64,000 nucleotides of DNA from an uncultured Bartonella sp. (GTDB lineage: Bacteria > Pseudomonadota > Alphaproteobacteria > Rhizobiales > Rhizobiaceae): the NCBI RefSeq assembly GCF_946479275.1, contig NZ_CAMLFE010000004.1:248001-312000 (forward strand). Reading direction: 5' to 3'. Positions 20,309 to 28,710 of the stretch are shown here, piece after piece. Under the pieces are notes generated by a model, which saw only the letters and a program-made list of their open reading frames with translations, did no database searches and was not told the DNA's origin. A program made the translations under genes and the position numbers. How positions within the stretch are numbered: position 1 is the stretch's first letter; each line of letters starts with the position of its first letter.

Positions 20309-20656
20309 ATGCAAGGTATCCTTTATGAAGAGTCTTCGCTTTTTGTCTTTGTTCTGGTAACCTTAATCCTCGGTGGCTGGGCAGCATGGATGACGGGACG
20401 TGCCTGTGCGCTGACGTGGCACGGATTGAAAGTTGCTCTGATTTCAATGGTTCCGCTTGCCGCAGCTATCCGTTTTATCCATTATATTCCGCCCTTTAAC
20501 GGCACATTGTTGTCGCTTCACTATTATCTGGTCGATCTTGTCGTTTTGCTGATTTTTGCAAGCCTCGGTTTCCAGTTTACCAGAACGAACCAGATGGTTC
20601 GCCAATATAGTTGGCTTTACAAGAAATCTTCACCTTTTACCTGGCACAAAAAATAA
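20309..20656 (+). CDS. DUF6867 membrane protein in the liv cluster
   Basis: The 115-residue product has about three hydrophobic segments (LFVFVLVTLILGGWAAWMTGRA, LISMVPLAAAIRFIHY, YLVDLVVLLIFASLGF) and an aromatic-rich tail (YSWLYKKSSPFTWHK). Proteins of this type, catalogued as DUF6867, recur beside branched-chain amino-acid transporter genes in Rhizobiales; I recall that association rather than having checked it. A good GGGAG lies upstream of ATG 20309. The position between livF and livK suggests a role tied to this importer, such as assembly or regulation, but its function is unknown. Confidence 0.8.
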   Translation: MQGILYEESSLFVFVLVTLILGGWAAWMTGRACALTWHGLKVALISMVPLAAAIRFIHYIPPFNGTLLSLHYYLVDLVVLLIFASLGFQFTRTNQMVRQYSWLYKKSSPFTWHKK

Positions 20657-20732
20657 GCTTTTCTTCTATGTTGTCTGGAAAAAATACTTTAGATGTTTTA
20701 CAACTTGTGAAGAAAAAAAGAGGAGAACGAAT

Positions 20733-21851
20733 ATGAAGAAGGCATTATTGGCAACAGTTGCAGCAATTGGTCTTGGCGCATTCATGAATAGTGCCTGGGC
20801 TGATATCAAGATCGGCGTTGCAATTCCAGCTACCGGACCAAGTGCAGCAATCGGCGCGCAAATTCAACATGGCGCTGAGATGGCCGTCAAAAATATCAAT
20901 GACAAGGGCGGAATCAAGGGAGAAAAACTGGTCATTGAAATTGTCGATGATGCGTCAGACCCCAAACAGGCTGTTTCAGGTGCCAACAAGCTCGCAGGTG
21001 ATGGCGTGCAATTTGTTGTAGCCCATTATAATTCGGGTGCTGCTCTTCCGGCTGCAACTGTTTACGATGAAAATGGCATGCTGGCAATTTCAGCCGGTGT
21101 TACCAATCCTAAATTGACTGAATCGGGATATCCGATGCAGTTTCGCGTTTGCGGACGCGATGACCAGCAAGGTTCATTTGCCGGTGAATTCATAAAAAAA
21201 CATGTCCCTGATCCGAAGGTCATGATTATCCATGACAAAACCGCTTATGGCATAGGAATCGCCGAAGAGGTTAAAAAGACCCTCAATAAGCTTGGCGTTA
21301 CCGAATTGAGCTTTGACGGTGTTAATGTCGAGGACAAAGATTTTTCGGCCATTATTGCAAAAATGAAGCAGAGTGGCGCAAATGTTGTCTATTTTGGCGG
21401 GCTTTATACGCCGGCCGGATTGATGTTGCGCCAAATGGCGGAACAGAAGGTTAAACCCGTCTATATCGGTGGGGATGCCTTTGCCAGCAATGAGCTTGCC
21501 GCAACGGCGCAAGATGCAGTTGTTGGTGTCATGAATACGTTTAACGCTGATCCTCGTGGCAATAAGGACAATGAGGAATTGGTAAAATCTTTCCGGGCGA
21601 ACGGATTTGAACCGGAAGCATTCACACTTTATTCCTATGCGGTTGTGCAGCTTATGGCCGAAGGCATTACTGCCGAAGGACAAAATCCGCAAAAAGTGGC
21701 TCAATACCTGAAAACAAAAGGGCCGTTCAAAACCGTTCTCGGACCTCTGGACTTCACCGAGAAGGGAGATCCGAAGGAAGGCGGTTTCGTTATGAACCGC
21801 TGGTACAAGGCTCCGGACGGAAGCTATAATTATTCGGAAGTCAAAGACTGA
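20733..21851 (+). CDS. livK: Branched-chain amino-acid ABC transporter substrate-binding protein LivK/LivJ
   Basis: This periplasmic receptor captures the amino acid and delivers it to LivHM. The true start is ATG 20733 (MKKALLATVAAIGLGAFMNSAWA, a signal peptide cleaved after AWA), with AGGAGAA 6 bp upstream. The track ORF at 20556 adds a spurious extension. The mature part has the type I fold hallmarks: IKIGVAIPATGPSAAIGAQIQHGAEMAVKNIND, VIEIVDDASDPKQAV and MIIHDKTAYGIGIAEEVKK. At 372 aa it is normal size. It ends the cluster and is followed by a strong terminator. Confidence 0.95.
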   Translation: MKKALLATVAAIGLGAFMNSAWADIKIGVAIPATGPSAAIGAQIQHGAEMAVKNINDKGGIKGEKLVIEIVDDASDPKQAVSGANKLAGDGVQFVVAHYNSGAALPAATVYDENGMLAISAGVTNPKLTESGYPMQFRVCGRDDQQGSFAGEFIKKHVPDPKVMIIHDKTAYGIGIAEEVKKTLNKLGVTELSFDGVNVEDKDFSAIIAKMKQSGANVVYFGGLYTPAGLMLRQMAEQKVKPVYIGGDAFASNELAATAQDAVVGVMNTFNADPRGNKDNEELVKSFRANGFEPEAFTLYSYAVVQLMAEGITAEGQNPQKVAQYLKTKGPFKTVLGPLDFTEKGDPKEGGFVMNRWYKAPDGSYNYSEVKD

Positions 21852-21903
21852 AGAAGAGGGTGAACAGGCAAATAAAAGGCCCGTTCCAGTTTTGAAGAAA
21901 AAT

Positions 21904-21933
21904 AAAAAAGCGCGTCTGACGCGCTTTTTTATT
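21904..21933 (+). terminator. Rho-independent terminator after livK
   Basis: AAAAAAGCGCGT/ACGCGCTTTTTT forms a 12-bp stem with a CTG loop, ending in a T run. By symmetry it works on both strands. It lies about 50 bp after the livK stop. Confidence 0.92.
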
Positions 21934-22031
21934 TTGATCAATCAATCAATTTTCAACTTTATTGCAATTTTCAATTCTATTGATTGACCGGATATTCGCA
22001 AAGCGATGTGAAACCTCAATTTGCGAATTAT

Positions 22032-22070
22032 AAAAAACTTGCGTTCAGCGATTTTTCCCGCGTGAACGCA
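22032..22070 (-). terminator. Terminator of the DUF883 gene (minus strand)
   Basis: On the minus strand TGCGTTCA and TGAACGCA form an 8-bp stem followed by AGTTTTTTATAA. It lies about 30 bp past the DUF883 stop. Confidence 0.72.
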
Positions 22071-22096
22071 TATTGGAAGCTTTTAAATCGGGTCTG

Positions 22097-22387
22097 TTAT
22101 TTACGTCGCAACAAGAAATAAGCTGCCACTCCCAAAACACCAACCACAGCCAATGCAGTCTTCGGATAGGTCTTTGTTTGCCGTGTGATGTAGTGAGCTT
22201 GCTCACCAACCACATCAAGTGCCTGACGGCCTTTGTCTTTTATAGTTTCAGCAATTTCACTAGTGTTTTCAAGGAAACCGTCGCCTTTTGTAAGTGATTG
22301 GGTAAGCGATTGGATTTCACTTTTAAGATCCTGAATGCGTTTTTCAATTTTTTCTTTTGCGTCGCCGCTGTTGAGAAGATTAAACAT
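22097..22387 (-). CDS. DUF883 family membrane-anchored protein (ElaB/YqjD type)
   Basis: The 96-residue protein has a long charged amphipathic helix (AKEKIEKRIQDLKSEIQSLTQSL...) and a C-terminal membrane anchor ending in the family's usual GxxxxAAYFLLRRK. E. coli relatives ElaB and YqjD sit in the inner membrane and bind ribosomes in stationary phase; the same role here is inference. AAGGAAAG precedes the ATG. The gene is isolated, divergent from ispG, and has its own terminator. Confidence 0.88.
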   Translation of the reverse strand: MFNLLNSGDAKEKIEKRIQDLKSEIQSLTQSLTKGDGFLENTSEIAETIKDKGRQALDVVGEQAHYITRQTKTYPKTALAVVGVLGVAAYFLLRRK

Positions 22388-22823
22388 TGTTCTTTCCTTG
22401 CGCTAGAAGCCCCGTATAAGTCGAACACAAGGCTGTAACTACACCATATAGTAGAATAGATAATGCGCAGAAAAATTCCTTCCAGTACCAAAGGTGTTTT
22501 GTCAGCTGACGATTTTTAAGTGAAACCGGTTTTAAATTCGCGGCAGGAGGTTGGCAGCGGGTTGATTGTCGGACAGTTTGTAGAAATGTCGGGTGGAGGT
22601 TTACTTCTTTTGTTGTTCAGTTCTCACGTCGATCACACGATCGAAACTTGATTCCAAAACTCAAATTGCGCGCCGGCATTGCGAACCTGAATTGTGAGCG
22701 TGGATTATCGAATCGAAAAAGTGAAAAGCTTTTTTAATTTCCGGTTGGGAAAATATCACTATAATAGCTATAACCGTCGAAACGTTTATGACGATCAGAC
22801 AATAAAAGAGACACTATCCGAAA
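22388..22823. other. Divergent control region between DUF883 and ispG
   Basis: About 435 bp with no supported gene. It should hold the outward promoters of both flanking genes. On the minus strand TACTATATGG, about 55 bp before the DUF883 start, could be a -10 element. The 5' part near 22540-22680 is less AT-rich than the rest, but I see no conserved RNA structure. Confidence 0.5.
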
Positions 22824-24059
22824 ATGAGCAAGCACGAATATTTTTCCAAACCGTTTCCTCGCCGCAAGTCTGTTGCCGTCAATGTTGGCGGTGTCATGGT
22901 TGGTGGCAATAATCCGGTTGTCGTGCAATCAATGACCAATACGGACACTGCTGATGTTGACGCAACTGTTGCCCAGGTTGCGGCGCTTGCCAAGGCAGGT
23001 TCGGAGCTTGTGCGCATTACTGTCGATCGTGATGAATCGGCAGCCGCCGTTCCAAGAATAAGGGAGCGGCTTGATAAGCTTGGTATTACAGTTCCACTCA
23101 TTGGCGATTTTCATTATATCGGTCATAAATTATTGGCCGAATATCCCGATTGTGCAAAGGCCTTGGCAAAATACCGCATCAATCCGGGCAATGTCGGGTT
23201 TCGCGAAAAACGCGACAAACAATTCAGTGAAATAATCGAATTTGCAATTCAATATGACAAGCCGGTCCGTATCGGGGTTAACTGGGGTTCACTTGATCAG
23301 GAATTGCTTACGCGTCTGATGGATGAGAATGCCGCAAAAGGGGGGCCGCTGTCGACCGACGAGGTTATGCATGAAGCGGTGGTGCAGTCTGCACTTATTT
23401 CTGCGCATCTTGCTGAAGAAATTGGTCTTGGACGGGATAAAATTATTCTTTCGGCAAAAGTCAGTCAGGTGCAAGATCTCGTTGCCGTCTATACCATGTT
23501 GGCTGAACGCTGCGATTATGCTCTTCATCTGGGGCTTACCGAAGCCGGTATGGGAACAAAGGGCATTGTCGCCTCGTCGGCAGCTCTTGGCATTTTGCTG
23601 GAACAGGGAATTGGCGATACTATCCGCATTTCTTTGACACCTGAACCGGGCGGTGATCGCCGCCGCGAGGTGCAAGTTGCAGAAGAACTTTTGCAGGTTA
23701 TGGGATTCAGACAATTTATACCCACTGTTGCAGCTTGCCCGGGTTGCGGGCGTACCACCTCGACAGTATTTCAGGAACTTGCACAGAAAATTCAGGGCGA
23801 TATCCGGAAAAACATGCCGGTTTGGCGGGAAAAATATCCCGGTGTGGAAGCACTCAATGTTGCGGTCATGGGCTGTATTGTTAATGGACCGGGGGAATCG
23901 AAACACGCCGATATCGGTATTTCACTTCCAGGTACGGGAGAAATGCCGGCTGCGCCGGTTTTCATTGAGGGTAAAAAGGTCAAGACATTGCGTGGAGCGA
24001 ATATTGCGGCTGAGTTCGAGCAGATGGTAGCCGAATATATCGAAGAGCGTTTCAAATAG
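22824..24059 (+). CDS. ispG: 4-hydroxy-3-methylbut-2-enyl diphosphate synthase (IspG/GcpE)
   Basis: IspG converts methylerythritol cyclodiphosphate to HMBPP, the penultimate step of the MEP isoprenoid pathway, using a [4Fe-4S] cluster and reduced ferredoxin or flavodoxin. The 411-residue protein has the TIM-barrel start ([36 protein letters not shown]). The three cluster cysteines are seen in CPGCGR (about C305 and C308) and [12 protein letters not shown] (about C351), with the fourth ligand Glu in NGPGE. Start at ATG 22824. It pairs functionally with ispA (25.5 kb) and possibly with the ferredoxin at 32.1 kb. Confidence 0.97.
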   Translation: MSKHEYFSKPFPRRKSVAVNVGGVMVGGNNPVVVQSMTNTDTADVDATVAQVAALAKAGSELVRITVDRDESAAAVPRIRERLDKLGITVPLIGDFHYIGHKLLAEYPDCAKALAKYRINPGNVGFREKRDKQFSEIIEFAIQYDKPVRIGVNWGSLDQELLTRLMDENAAKGGPLSTDEVMHEAVVQSALISAHLAEEIGLGRDKIILSAKVSQVQDLVAVYTMLAERCDYALHLGLTEAGMGTKGIVASSAALGILLEQGIGDTIRISLTPEPGGDRRREVQVAEELLQVMGFRQFIPTVAACPGCGRTTSTVFQELAQKIQGDIRKNMPVWREKYPGVEALNVAVMGCIVNGPGESKHADIGISLPGTGEMPAAPVFIEGKKVKTLRGANIAAEFEQMVAEYIEERFK

Positions 24060-24517
24060 ATTTGCTGCCAGAAATTTAAAAACCAAAGCGATGAAATCGG
24101 CACTTGAAATAAGCGCGCAAATTTGAATGGCGCGTTTTGCATTCATTTTTTCATGCAAGAAAAGCGTATTTGCGCCTTTCAGTTGCCATCGGAAAACTTG
24201 AAAAAACTCCTGTAGCGTCGCTATAGGTTGCGACAGCTTTTAAGTGTTTAAAGAACCAACGCGTTTTAAAAGTATTGTTTCACTCCACAGGATGTTTTTT
24301 CCCGTAAAACAGGAACAGAGCAGATCAAGGGCAAATTGCGAAAGCGTCGGAACAGTTGCCCTTGAAGCGGAAGCAATCGTTTTTCAAAGTGTTTACTGAT
24401 AGGTTTTTCTTTAATTGAGTGAAACCGGATAAAAGGTTGAAGCCGACTAGGCGGATATCTTTGTTCGACGAGAGCTTTTATAAATTTGGAGAAAGATATC
24501 TATGAGGAAGAGGGCTT
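24060..24517. other. Structured intergenic region between ispG and yigZ-like gene
   Basis: A 458-bp gap between convergent genes with no ORF of merit. Two perfect inverted repeats stand out. TCAAGGGCAA (24325-24334) pairs with TTGCCCTTGA (24356-24365) around a 21-nt loop. GATATCTTT (24454-24462) pairs with AAAGATATC (24492-24500) around a 29-nt loop. Neither is followed by a clean T run. They could belong to an unannotated small RNA or act as 3'-end structures. Confidence 0.45.
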
Positions 24518-25126
24518 CTATAAAGAGGTGTCTGTACAGGGGGGGTCTGCATCAATCAGAATTTTTCCGCTGCTTAGGTCTTTTATCCAGTCAATAAAGT
24601 TTTGTTGTTCATCTTTTGGCAAACGGAGTGTCAATTCACATCCTGAATTGTCAAAATGCCGGTTTTCAATTTGCGCAAGGAAATTTTGAACCTCGTTTTC
24701 GACAATTGGTAAGAGATTGAAAGGGCAGTGAAAAGTCAAAATCTGCCAATCTACAAGTTCTACAAGTTCCGCTTTTTGGAGTGCCCTTGCGGCACCGCCT
24801 CCATAGGCACGAACAAGGCCACCAGTGCCAAGTTTTATCCCTCCGAACCAGCGCGTAACAATAACGAGGACGCAATCGCAGTCTCTGCCTTCAATGGCAT
24901 TGAGTATGGGTTTACCGGCAGTCCCCGTCGGCTCGCCATCATCATTGAAGCGATAATTTAAATGGAATTTCCACGCATAGCAATGGTGTGTCGCTTCTTC
25001 TTTGCGGATTGTTTCAATTATTGTTTCAGCTTCGGTTACGGAATTGATCGGAAAAGCACGCGTTAAAAAACGGCTTTTTTTAATTTCTTCCATAAGTTCG
25101 GTTGCAGAAGCAAGAGTAAAGGCCAT
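24518..25126 (-). CDS. YigZ/IMPACT family protein
   Basis: The 202-residue protein matches the two-domain YigZ architecture. The IMPACT domain (KKSRFLTRAFPI, THHCYAWKF, DDGEPTGTAGKPIL, VIVTRWFGGIKLGTGGLVRAYG) is followed by a C-terminal ferredoxin-like DUF1949-type domain. The GGIKLGTGGLVRAY stretch is the family fingerprint. Eukaryotic IMPACT modulates Gcn2 signalling; the bacterial role is not established, with links to ribosome or nucleic-acid binding proposed for homologues. Start at ATG 25126. It is convergent with ispG. Confidence 0.93.
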   Translation of the reverse strand: MAFTLASATELMEEIKKSRFLTRAFPINSVTEAETIIETIRKEEATHHCYAWKFHLNYRFNDDGEPTGTAGKPILNAIEGRDCDCVLVIVTRWFGGIKLGTGGLVRAYGGGAARALQKAELVELVDWQILTFHCPFNLLPIVENEVQNFLAQIENRHFDNSGCELTLRLPKDEQQNFIDWIKDLSSGKILIDADPPCTDTSL

Positions 25127-25499
25127 GAGTATTTTCCAAAGTCTTCTGGTTTAAATGTCTTTGGCTTTGTTAATGATAAATTCTTGAAGGGGCGAAAGAA
25201 AGCAATGCTAAACGAAAATGCTACCCATCATTACTGAAGCAATTATCTTGTGAAAAGAGCAAGTGCCCATAACGTCCGGCCAAGAGTGACGTTTTCAAGA
25301 ACATCAAAAGGTTTTATCCCTAAAAAAGCTTTACTTATTTAGCAAAAATAAACGCGAAGACATTTTTCTTTACCGCAAAGACAATGACTCGGCTTTAATG
25401 AAAGTTCAAATGCGTCGCTTCTTCTGCTCATAAATGGATGAAATTCACCGCGAATGCCCCATGAATGCATAAAGTTTTTTCGCAGGTCTTTTTTGTTGT
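25127..25499. other. Intergenic region, nothing recognised
   Basis: About 370 bp between the yigZ-like and ispA genes, both on the minus strand. It should contain the yigZ promoter. No ORF, strong hairpin or repeat is supported; TTTTTT runs near 25470-25510 lie at the ispA 3' end without a clear stem. Confidence 0.5.
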
Positions 25500-26402
25500 T
25501 CAGTTTTTTCTTTCTATGACAAATCTTGCTGTCGCCCTTAAGATATCGGCTTTGTTTCCGAATGGTTCAAGCAAGTCATCAGCCTGTTTCATCAACCCTT
25601 CCAGTTGATGCTTGGCCCATTCGACACCATGGAGGGCAACCAAAGTTGCTTTATTGGCTGCAATATCTTTGCCGGCCGTCTTGCCGAGTGCGTTGGTATC
25701 GGAAGTTACGTCAAGGACATCATCGGCAAGCTGGAAAGCAAGGCCGATTGCCGCGCCGAATTCGGAAAGTCTTTCGCGGTCTTCGCGTGTGGCATTGGAA
25801 AGAATAGCACCGGCTTCACAGGCATAACGGATAAGTGCACCGGTTTTCATCGCTTCCAATGTGATAATGCCGCTCTCGTCAGGTTTTTTTGTTTCTGCTT
25901 CGAGGTCCAGTACTTGTCCGCCAACCATGCCGCCAAGACCGGCACTGCGGGCAAGACCATTTATCAGTTTGAGTCGGATTTTTGCATCAAGTTCGAGTTT
26001 GCCATCGGAAAGGAAATCGAAGGCAATTGTCAATAATGCGTCACCGGCAAGAATTGCTGTCGCTTCGTCGAATGCTTTGTGGACAGTTGGCTTGCCACGT
26101 CGCAAATCGTCATTATCCATGGCCGGTAAATCGTCATGTATCAATGAATAGCAATGGATTGCTTCAAGGGCTGCGCCAACAGATTGTGCCGCTTCGATAT
26201 TGGCATCAAAAAGTCGGGCTGTTTCGATAACAAGAAAAGGCCGCAATCTCTTGCCACCATTCAAAACACCATGTCGCATTGCAGCGAGAAGGCGGGACGG
26301 ACGGGCAATTTCTCCGGACTCGATATGATTAGAGAGTTTTGCGTCCAGCATTTCACCAATCTGGCGGGCATTTTTTGCAAGTAAATTGGTAAAATCTTCC
26401 AT
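25500..26402 (-). CDS. ispA: Polyprenyl (farnesyl/geranylgeranyl) diphosphate synthase
   Basis: This enzyme condenses IPP with allylic diphosphates to make farnesyl diphosphate or a similar short chain for quinones, undecaprenyl phosphate and hopanoids. The two Asp-rich motifs are present: DDLPAMDNDDLRRG (first, with the bacterial two-residue insert) and LADDVLDVTSD (second). The upstream GGKRLRPFLVIE also fits. The track ORF starts at 26459, but ATG 26402 (MEDFTNLLAKNARQIGEML, 300 aa) has AGAGGAATT upstream and the usual N-terminus. Product chain length cannot be fixed from the sequence. Confidence 0.93.
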   Translation of the reverse strand: MEDFTNLLAKNARQIGEMLDAKLSNHIESGEIARPSRLLAAMRHGVLNGGKRLRPFLVIETARLFDANIEAAQSVGAALEAIHCYSLIHDDLPAMDNDDLRRGKPTVHKAFDEATAILAGDALLTIAFDFLSDGKLELDAKIRLKLINGLARSAGLGGMVGGQVLDLEAETKKPDESGIITLEAMKTGALIRYACEAGAILSNATREDRERLSEFGAAIGLAFQLADDVLDVTSDTNALGKTAGKDIAANKATLVALHGVEWAKHQLEGLMKQADDLLEPFGNKADILRATARFVIERKN

Positions 26403-26517
26403 TGAGAATTCCTCTGATCTTTGCAAGATGGAAATGAAACATTCCAACGTCGCCGTCAACGCTTATCAGTTTGACACTATTGATATAAACGAAGGTTGTT
26501 TATTAAACGAGGCATAA

Positions 26518-27231
26518 TTGTTGACTGAAAGCGAAAATCGGCAAATCCGCTCTGACAAAATGCGTTCAGGAAAACTGCGCCTTATGCTTTACGGATTGGT
26601 GTTTCTGCTGGCTTTTCCGTTTTTTATGCTCGTGCTTTATAATTTGCCGTTTATTCACCCGATTTCTACCTTGATGTTGCGCGATAAAATCACTCTAACG
26701 CCTTATGAACGCCAGTGGACGCCTATTGAAGATATTTCCCCCCATCTTGTTAATGCGGTGATTATGTCGGAGGACGGGCAATTCTGTTTTCATAATGGCG
26801 TCGACTGGAGTGCTTTAAAAATAGTTATGACGCGCAATGGCGGGCCTAAACGAGGTGCGTCGACTGTCACCATGCAGATGGTGAAGAATTTGTTTTTGTG
26901 GCATGGTCGGTCTTACCTCAGAAAAGGTCTTGAAATTCCTTATGCCACAGTCGCCGATGCTTTCCTGTCAAAACGACGGATTATGGAAATTTATCTCAAT
27001 ATTGCCGAATGGGGCCCCGGTATTTATGGTGCAGAAGCTGCTTCCCGACATTTTTTCAAACGTTCGGCAAAAAATCTCACGCAACGACAAGCCATCTATC
27101 TTGCAGTAACATTGCCTAATCCGAAACTGCGCAACCCTTCGCGCCCGTCGGTGAATATGACAAGACTTGGACGGTTGATCGAAAAGCGCTTGCAGCAAGC
27201 GGGCGCTTATACGCAATGTTTGCATGAATAA
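26518..27231 (+). CDS. mtgA: Monofunctional peptidoglycan glycosyltransferase MtgA
   Basis: MtgA polymerises lipid II into glycan strands at the outer face of the inner membrane. The 237-residue protein has one N-terminal anchor (LRLMLYGLVFLLAFPFFMLVLY). The GT51 motifs are all present: SEDGQFCFHNGVDWSAL (catalytic Glu at about residue 85), KRGASTVTMQMVKNLFL, SKRRIMEIYLNIAEWGPGIYGAE and AASRHFFKRS. The start is a TTG at 26518 (or the next codon, 26521) with GAGG upstream. An in-frame ATG at 26560 would remove 14 residues but keep the anchor. No transpeptidase domain follows. Confidence 0.94.
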   Translation: MLTESENRQIRSDKMRSGKLRLMLYGLVFLLAFPFFMLVLYNLPFIHPISTLMLRDKITLTPYERQWTPIEDISPHLVNAVIMSEDGQFCFHNGVDWSALKIVMTRNGGPKRGASTVTMQMVKNLFLWHGRSYLRKGLEIPYATVADAFLSKRRIMEIYLNIAEWGPGIYGAEAASRHFFKRSAKNLTQRQAIYLAVTLPNPKLRNPSRPSVNMTRLGRLIEKRLQQAGAYTQCLHE

Positions 27232-27558
27232 AGGGAAGTTTTGTAAAAATGAGAAGAAGGTTTGCCCGCGAAGAGAAAAGCGGAATGGTGCTTGAGTCGG
27301 TGTGATCATGCATGTCGCTTTTACGTGGCAAACTGGCATTTATAATTTTTAAAAATTTTGGCTGAACTGTTTATTTTAAAATTTTTCCGCTGATAATAGG
27401 CACAATATCGGCCTATTTCATAAAAAATGCTGATTTCAGTCTGGTCAAAGCCTGATAATCAGTGTATAGGCACGCCAAACCTTCTATGATTTTGTCTGCC
27501 GATATAGCTTCGAGTTATGGTGGCAGACACGTTTTAAGCAAATTTGGAGTATAATTCC
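27232..27558. other. AT-rich leader region before rpmF
   Basis: About 325 bp with a very AT-rich block near 27340-27380 (ATTTTTAAAAATTTT). It probably carries the rpmF promoter. I see no gene or stable hairpin. Confidence 0.45.
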
Positions 27559-27738
27559 ATGGCTGTACCTAAACGAAAAACGACCCCGTCAAAGCGCGGT
27601 ATGCGTCGTTCTGCCGATGCCCTCAAGGCTCCGACCTATGTTGAAGACAAAACTTCCGGTGAACTTCGCCGCCCGCATCATATCGATCTTAAAACCGGTA
27701 TGTATCGTGGCCGTCAGGTTTTGACACCGAAAGACTGA
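27559..27738 (+). CDS. rpmF: 50S ribosomal protein L32
   Basis: L32 is a small protein of the large ribosomal subunit. The 59-residue product starts [22 protein letters not shown], an unmistakable L32 N-terminus, and continues with [19 protein letters not shown] in place of the zinc-ribbon seen in other lineages; no Cys remain, as in Rhizobiales. The track start at 27544 is five codons too early. ATG 27559 has GGAG 8 bp upstream. It is followed by a good terminator and forms its own transcript. Confidence 0.97.
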   Translation: MAVPKRKTTPSKRGMRRSADALKAPTYVEDKTSGELRRPHHIDLKTGMYRGRQVLTPKD

Positions 27739-27758
27739 AGTCTTTTTTGAATTTAAAG

Positions 27759-27786
27759 AAAAACCGGTCTATTGGCCGGTTTTTTT
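27759..27786 (+). terminator. Rho-independent terminator after rpmF
   Basis: AAACCGGTC pairs with GGCCGGTTT (one G-U) around a short loop and is followed by a T run, 20 bp past the rpmF stop. Confidence 0.88.
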
Positions 27787-28710
27787 GTGTCCTGATCATC
27801 CGACGAATGTTTCATGTATTTGGTGCGCCGTTTGGTGAAAAATTTTCCAACTTGTTTTGTGGAATTTTATCATTCGGTTGACTTGGCATCTCATTGGTAG
27901 CATCGCCAAACCATGCCTATCCGGATGGCTATAAATGGTTCCTGTCGCTCAAATCCGGTAAATGATTTTCTGTTTTCATCTCGTTTCGCTTCAATTTTGA
28001 CGAGAAGTTAATTTCGTCGATAGTAAATGTGATTTTTCTCATCAATTTTTCTGTCTTCACGCTTCACAATCAAACCGGTTTATCTACAAAAATTCGGAAC
28101 CTATTTATGGCTGTTTTTGCCATACCGGAAACAGCGGCTTAAAGAGCCATTGCGCAAACTTTTATATCTATAGCGGAATGCATTGGCAAAAAACGTTTGG
28201 TAACGACAAGTCCGTTTAAAAAGAAATGGAATCAGGGGACATTGCGCTTCAAGAACATTGTAAGCAGGACAACAGTAAAATTTTATAAGTGATCTGGCAG
28301 GCAAATTTCCGATTTATTGAGGGGCGCCTGTTACAAAAGGATAACTTGTGTCGTGCGAGGATGTCTTTAATCACAAAAGGATATTTTGGGGCTTGATAGA
28401 ATTATGACTGTTGAAGCTTCGTTGTGTTGCCGGATTATGGTTAATCGGAATGGCCCCGTTTTTCCGATTGAATCTTGACCTTATTGCTATATTTTGTTTT
28501 CTCATCTTGTAAGAACACAGTATCTGGGTAGAACATATCAAGAACATGATAATGTCAGCGATTCGTCGCTGATTCGTTCCGGTACTGTTCCAAAGGTTAA
28601 GAATTATGGTTAATGTTTTGTAAATGACGAAGCTTGCTTGTCGTTCGATAAGGCGTTAAGGCGTATTTTGGCGGCTGTGTCCGGCAAAACTTGATAATTT
28701 GGAGTAGACG
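27787..28710. other. Long intergenic region before the helicase gene
   Basis: About 920 bp without a convincing gene. The minus ORF 28101-28304 lacks a ribosome-binding site and has a Cys/aromatic-rich nonsense-like composition. Near 28480, TTGACC and TATATT occur but are spaced only about 7 bp apart. TTAA repeats at 28597 and 28610 are 9 bp apart, not the 7 bp of a CtrA site. The helicase gene has GGAG before its ATG. Confidence 0.5.

Noticed and set aside
28101-28304. 67-codon minus ORF in the gap before the helicase.
   Set aside because: No ribosome-binding site, composition unlike neighbouring proteins, no recognisable domain.
28597-28613. TTAA-N9-TTAA upstream of the helicase gene, similar to a CtrA site.
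   Set aside because: Spacing is 9 bp instead of the required 7, and the flanks do not match.
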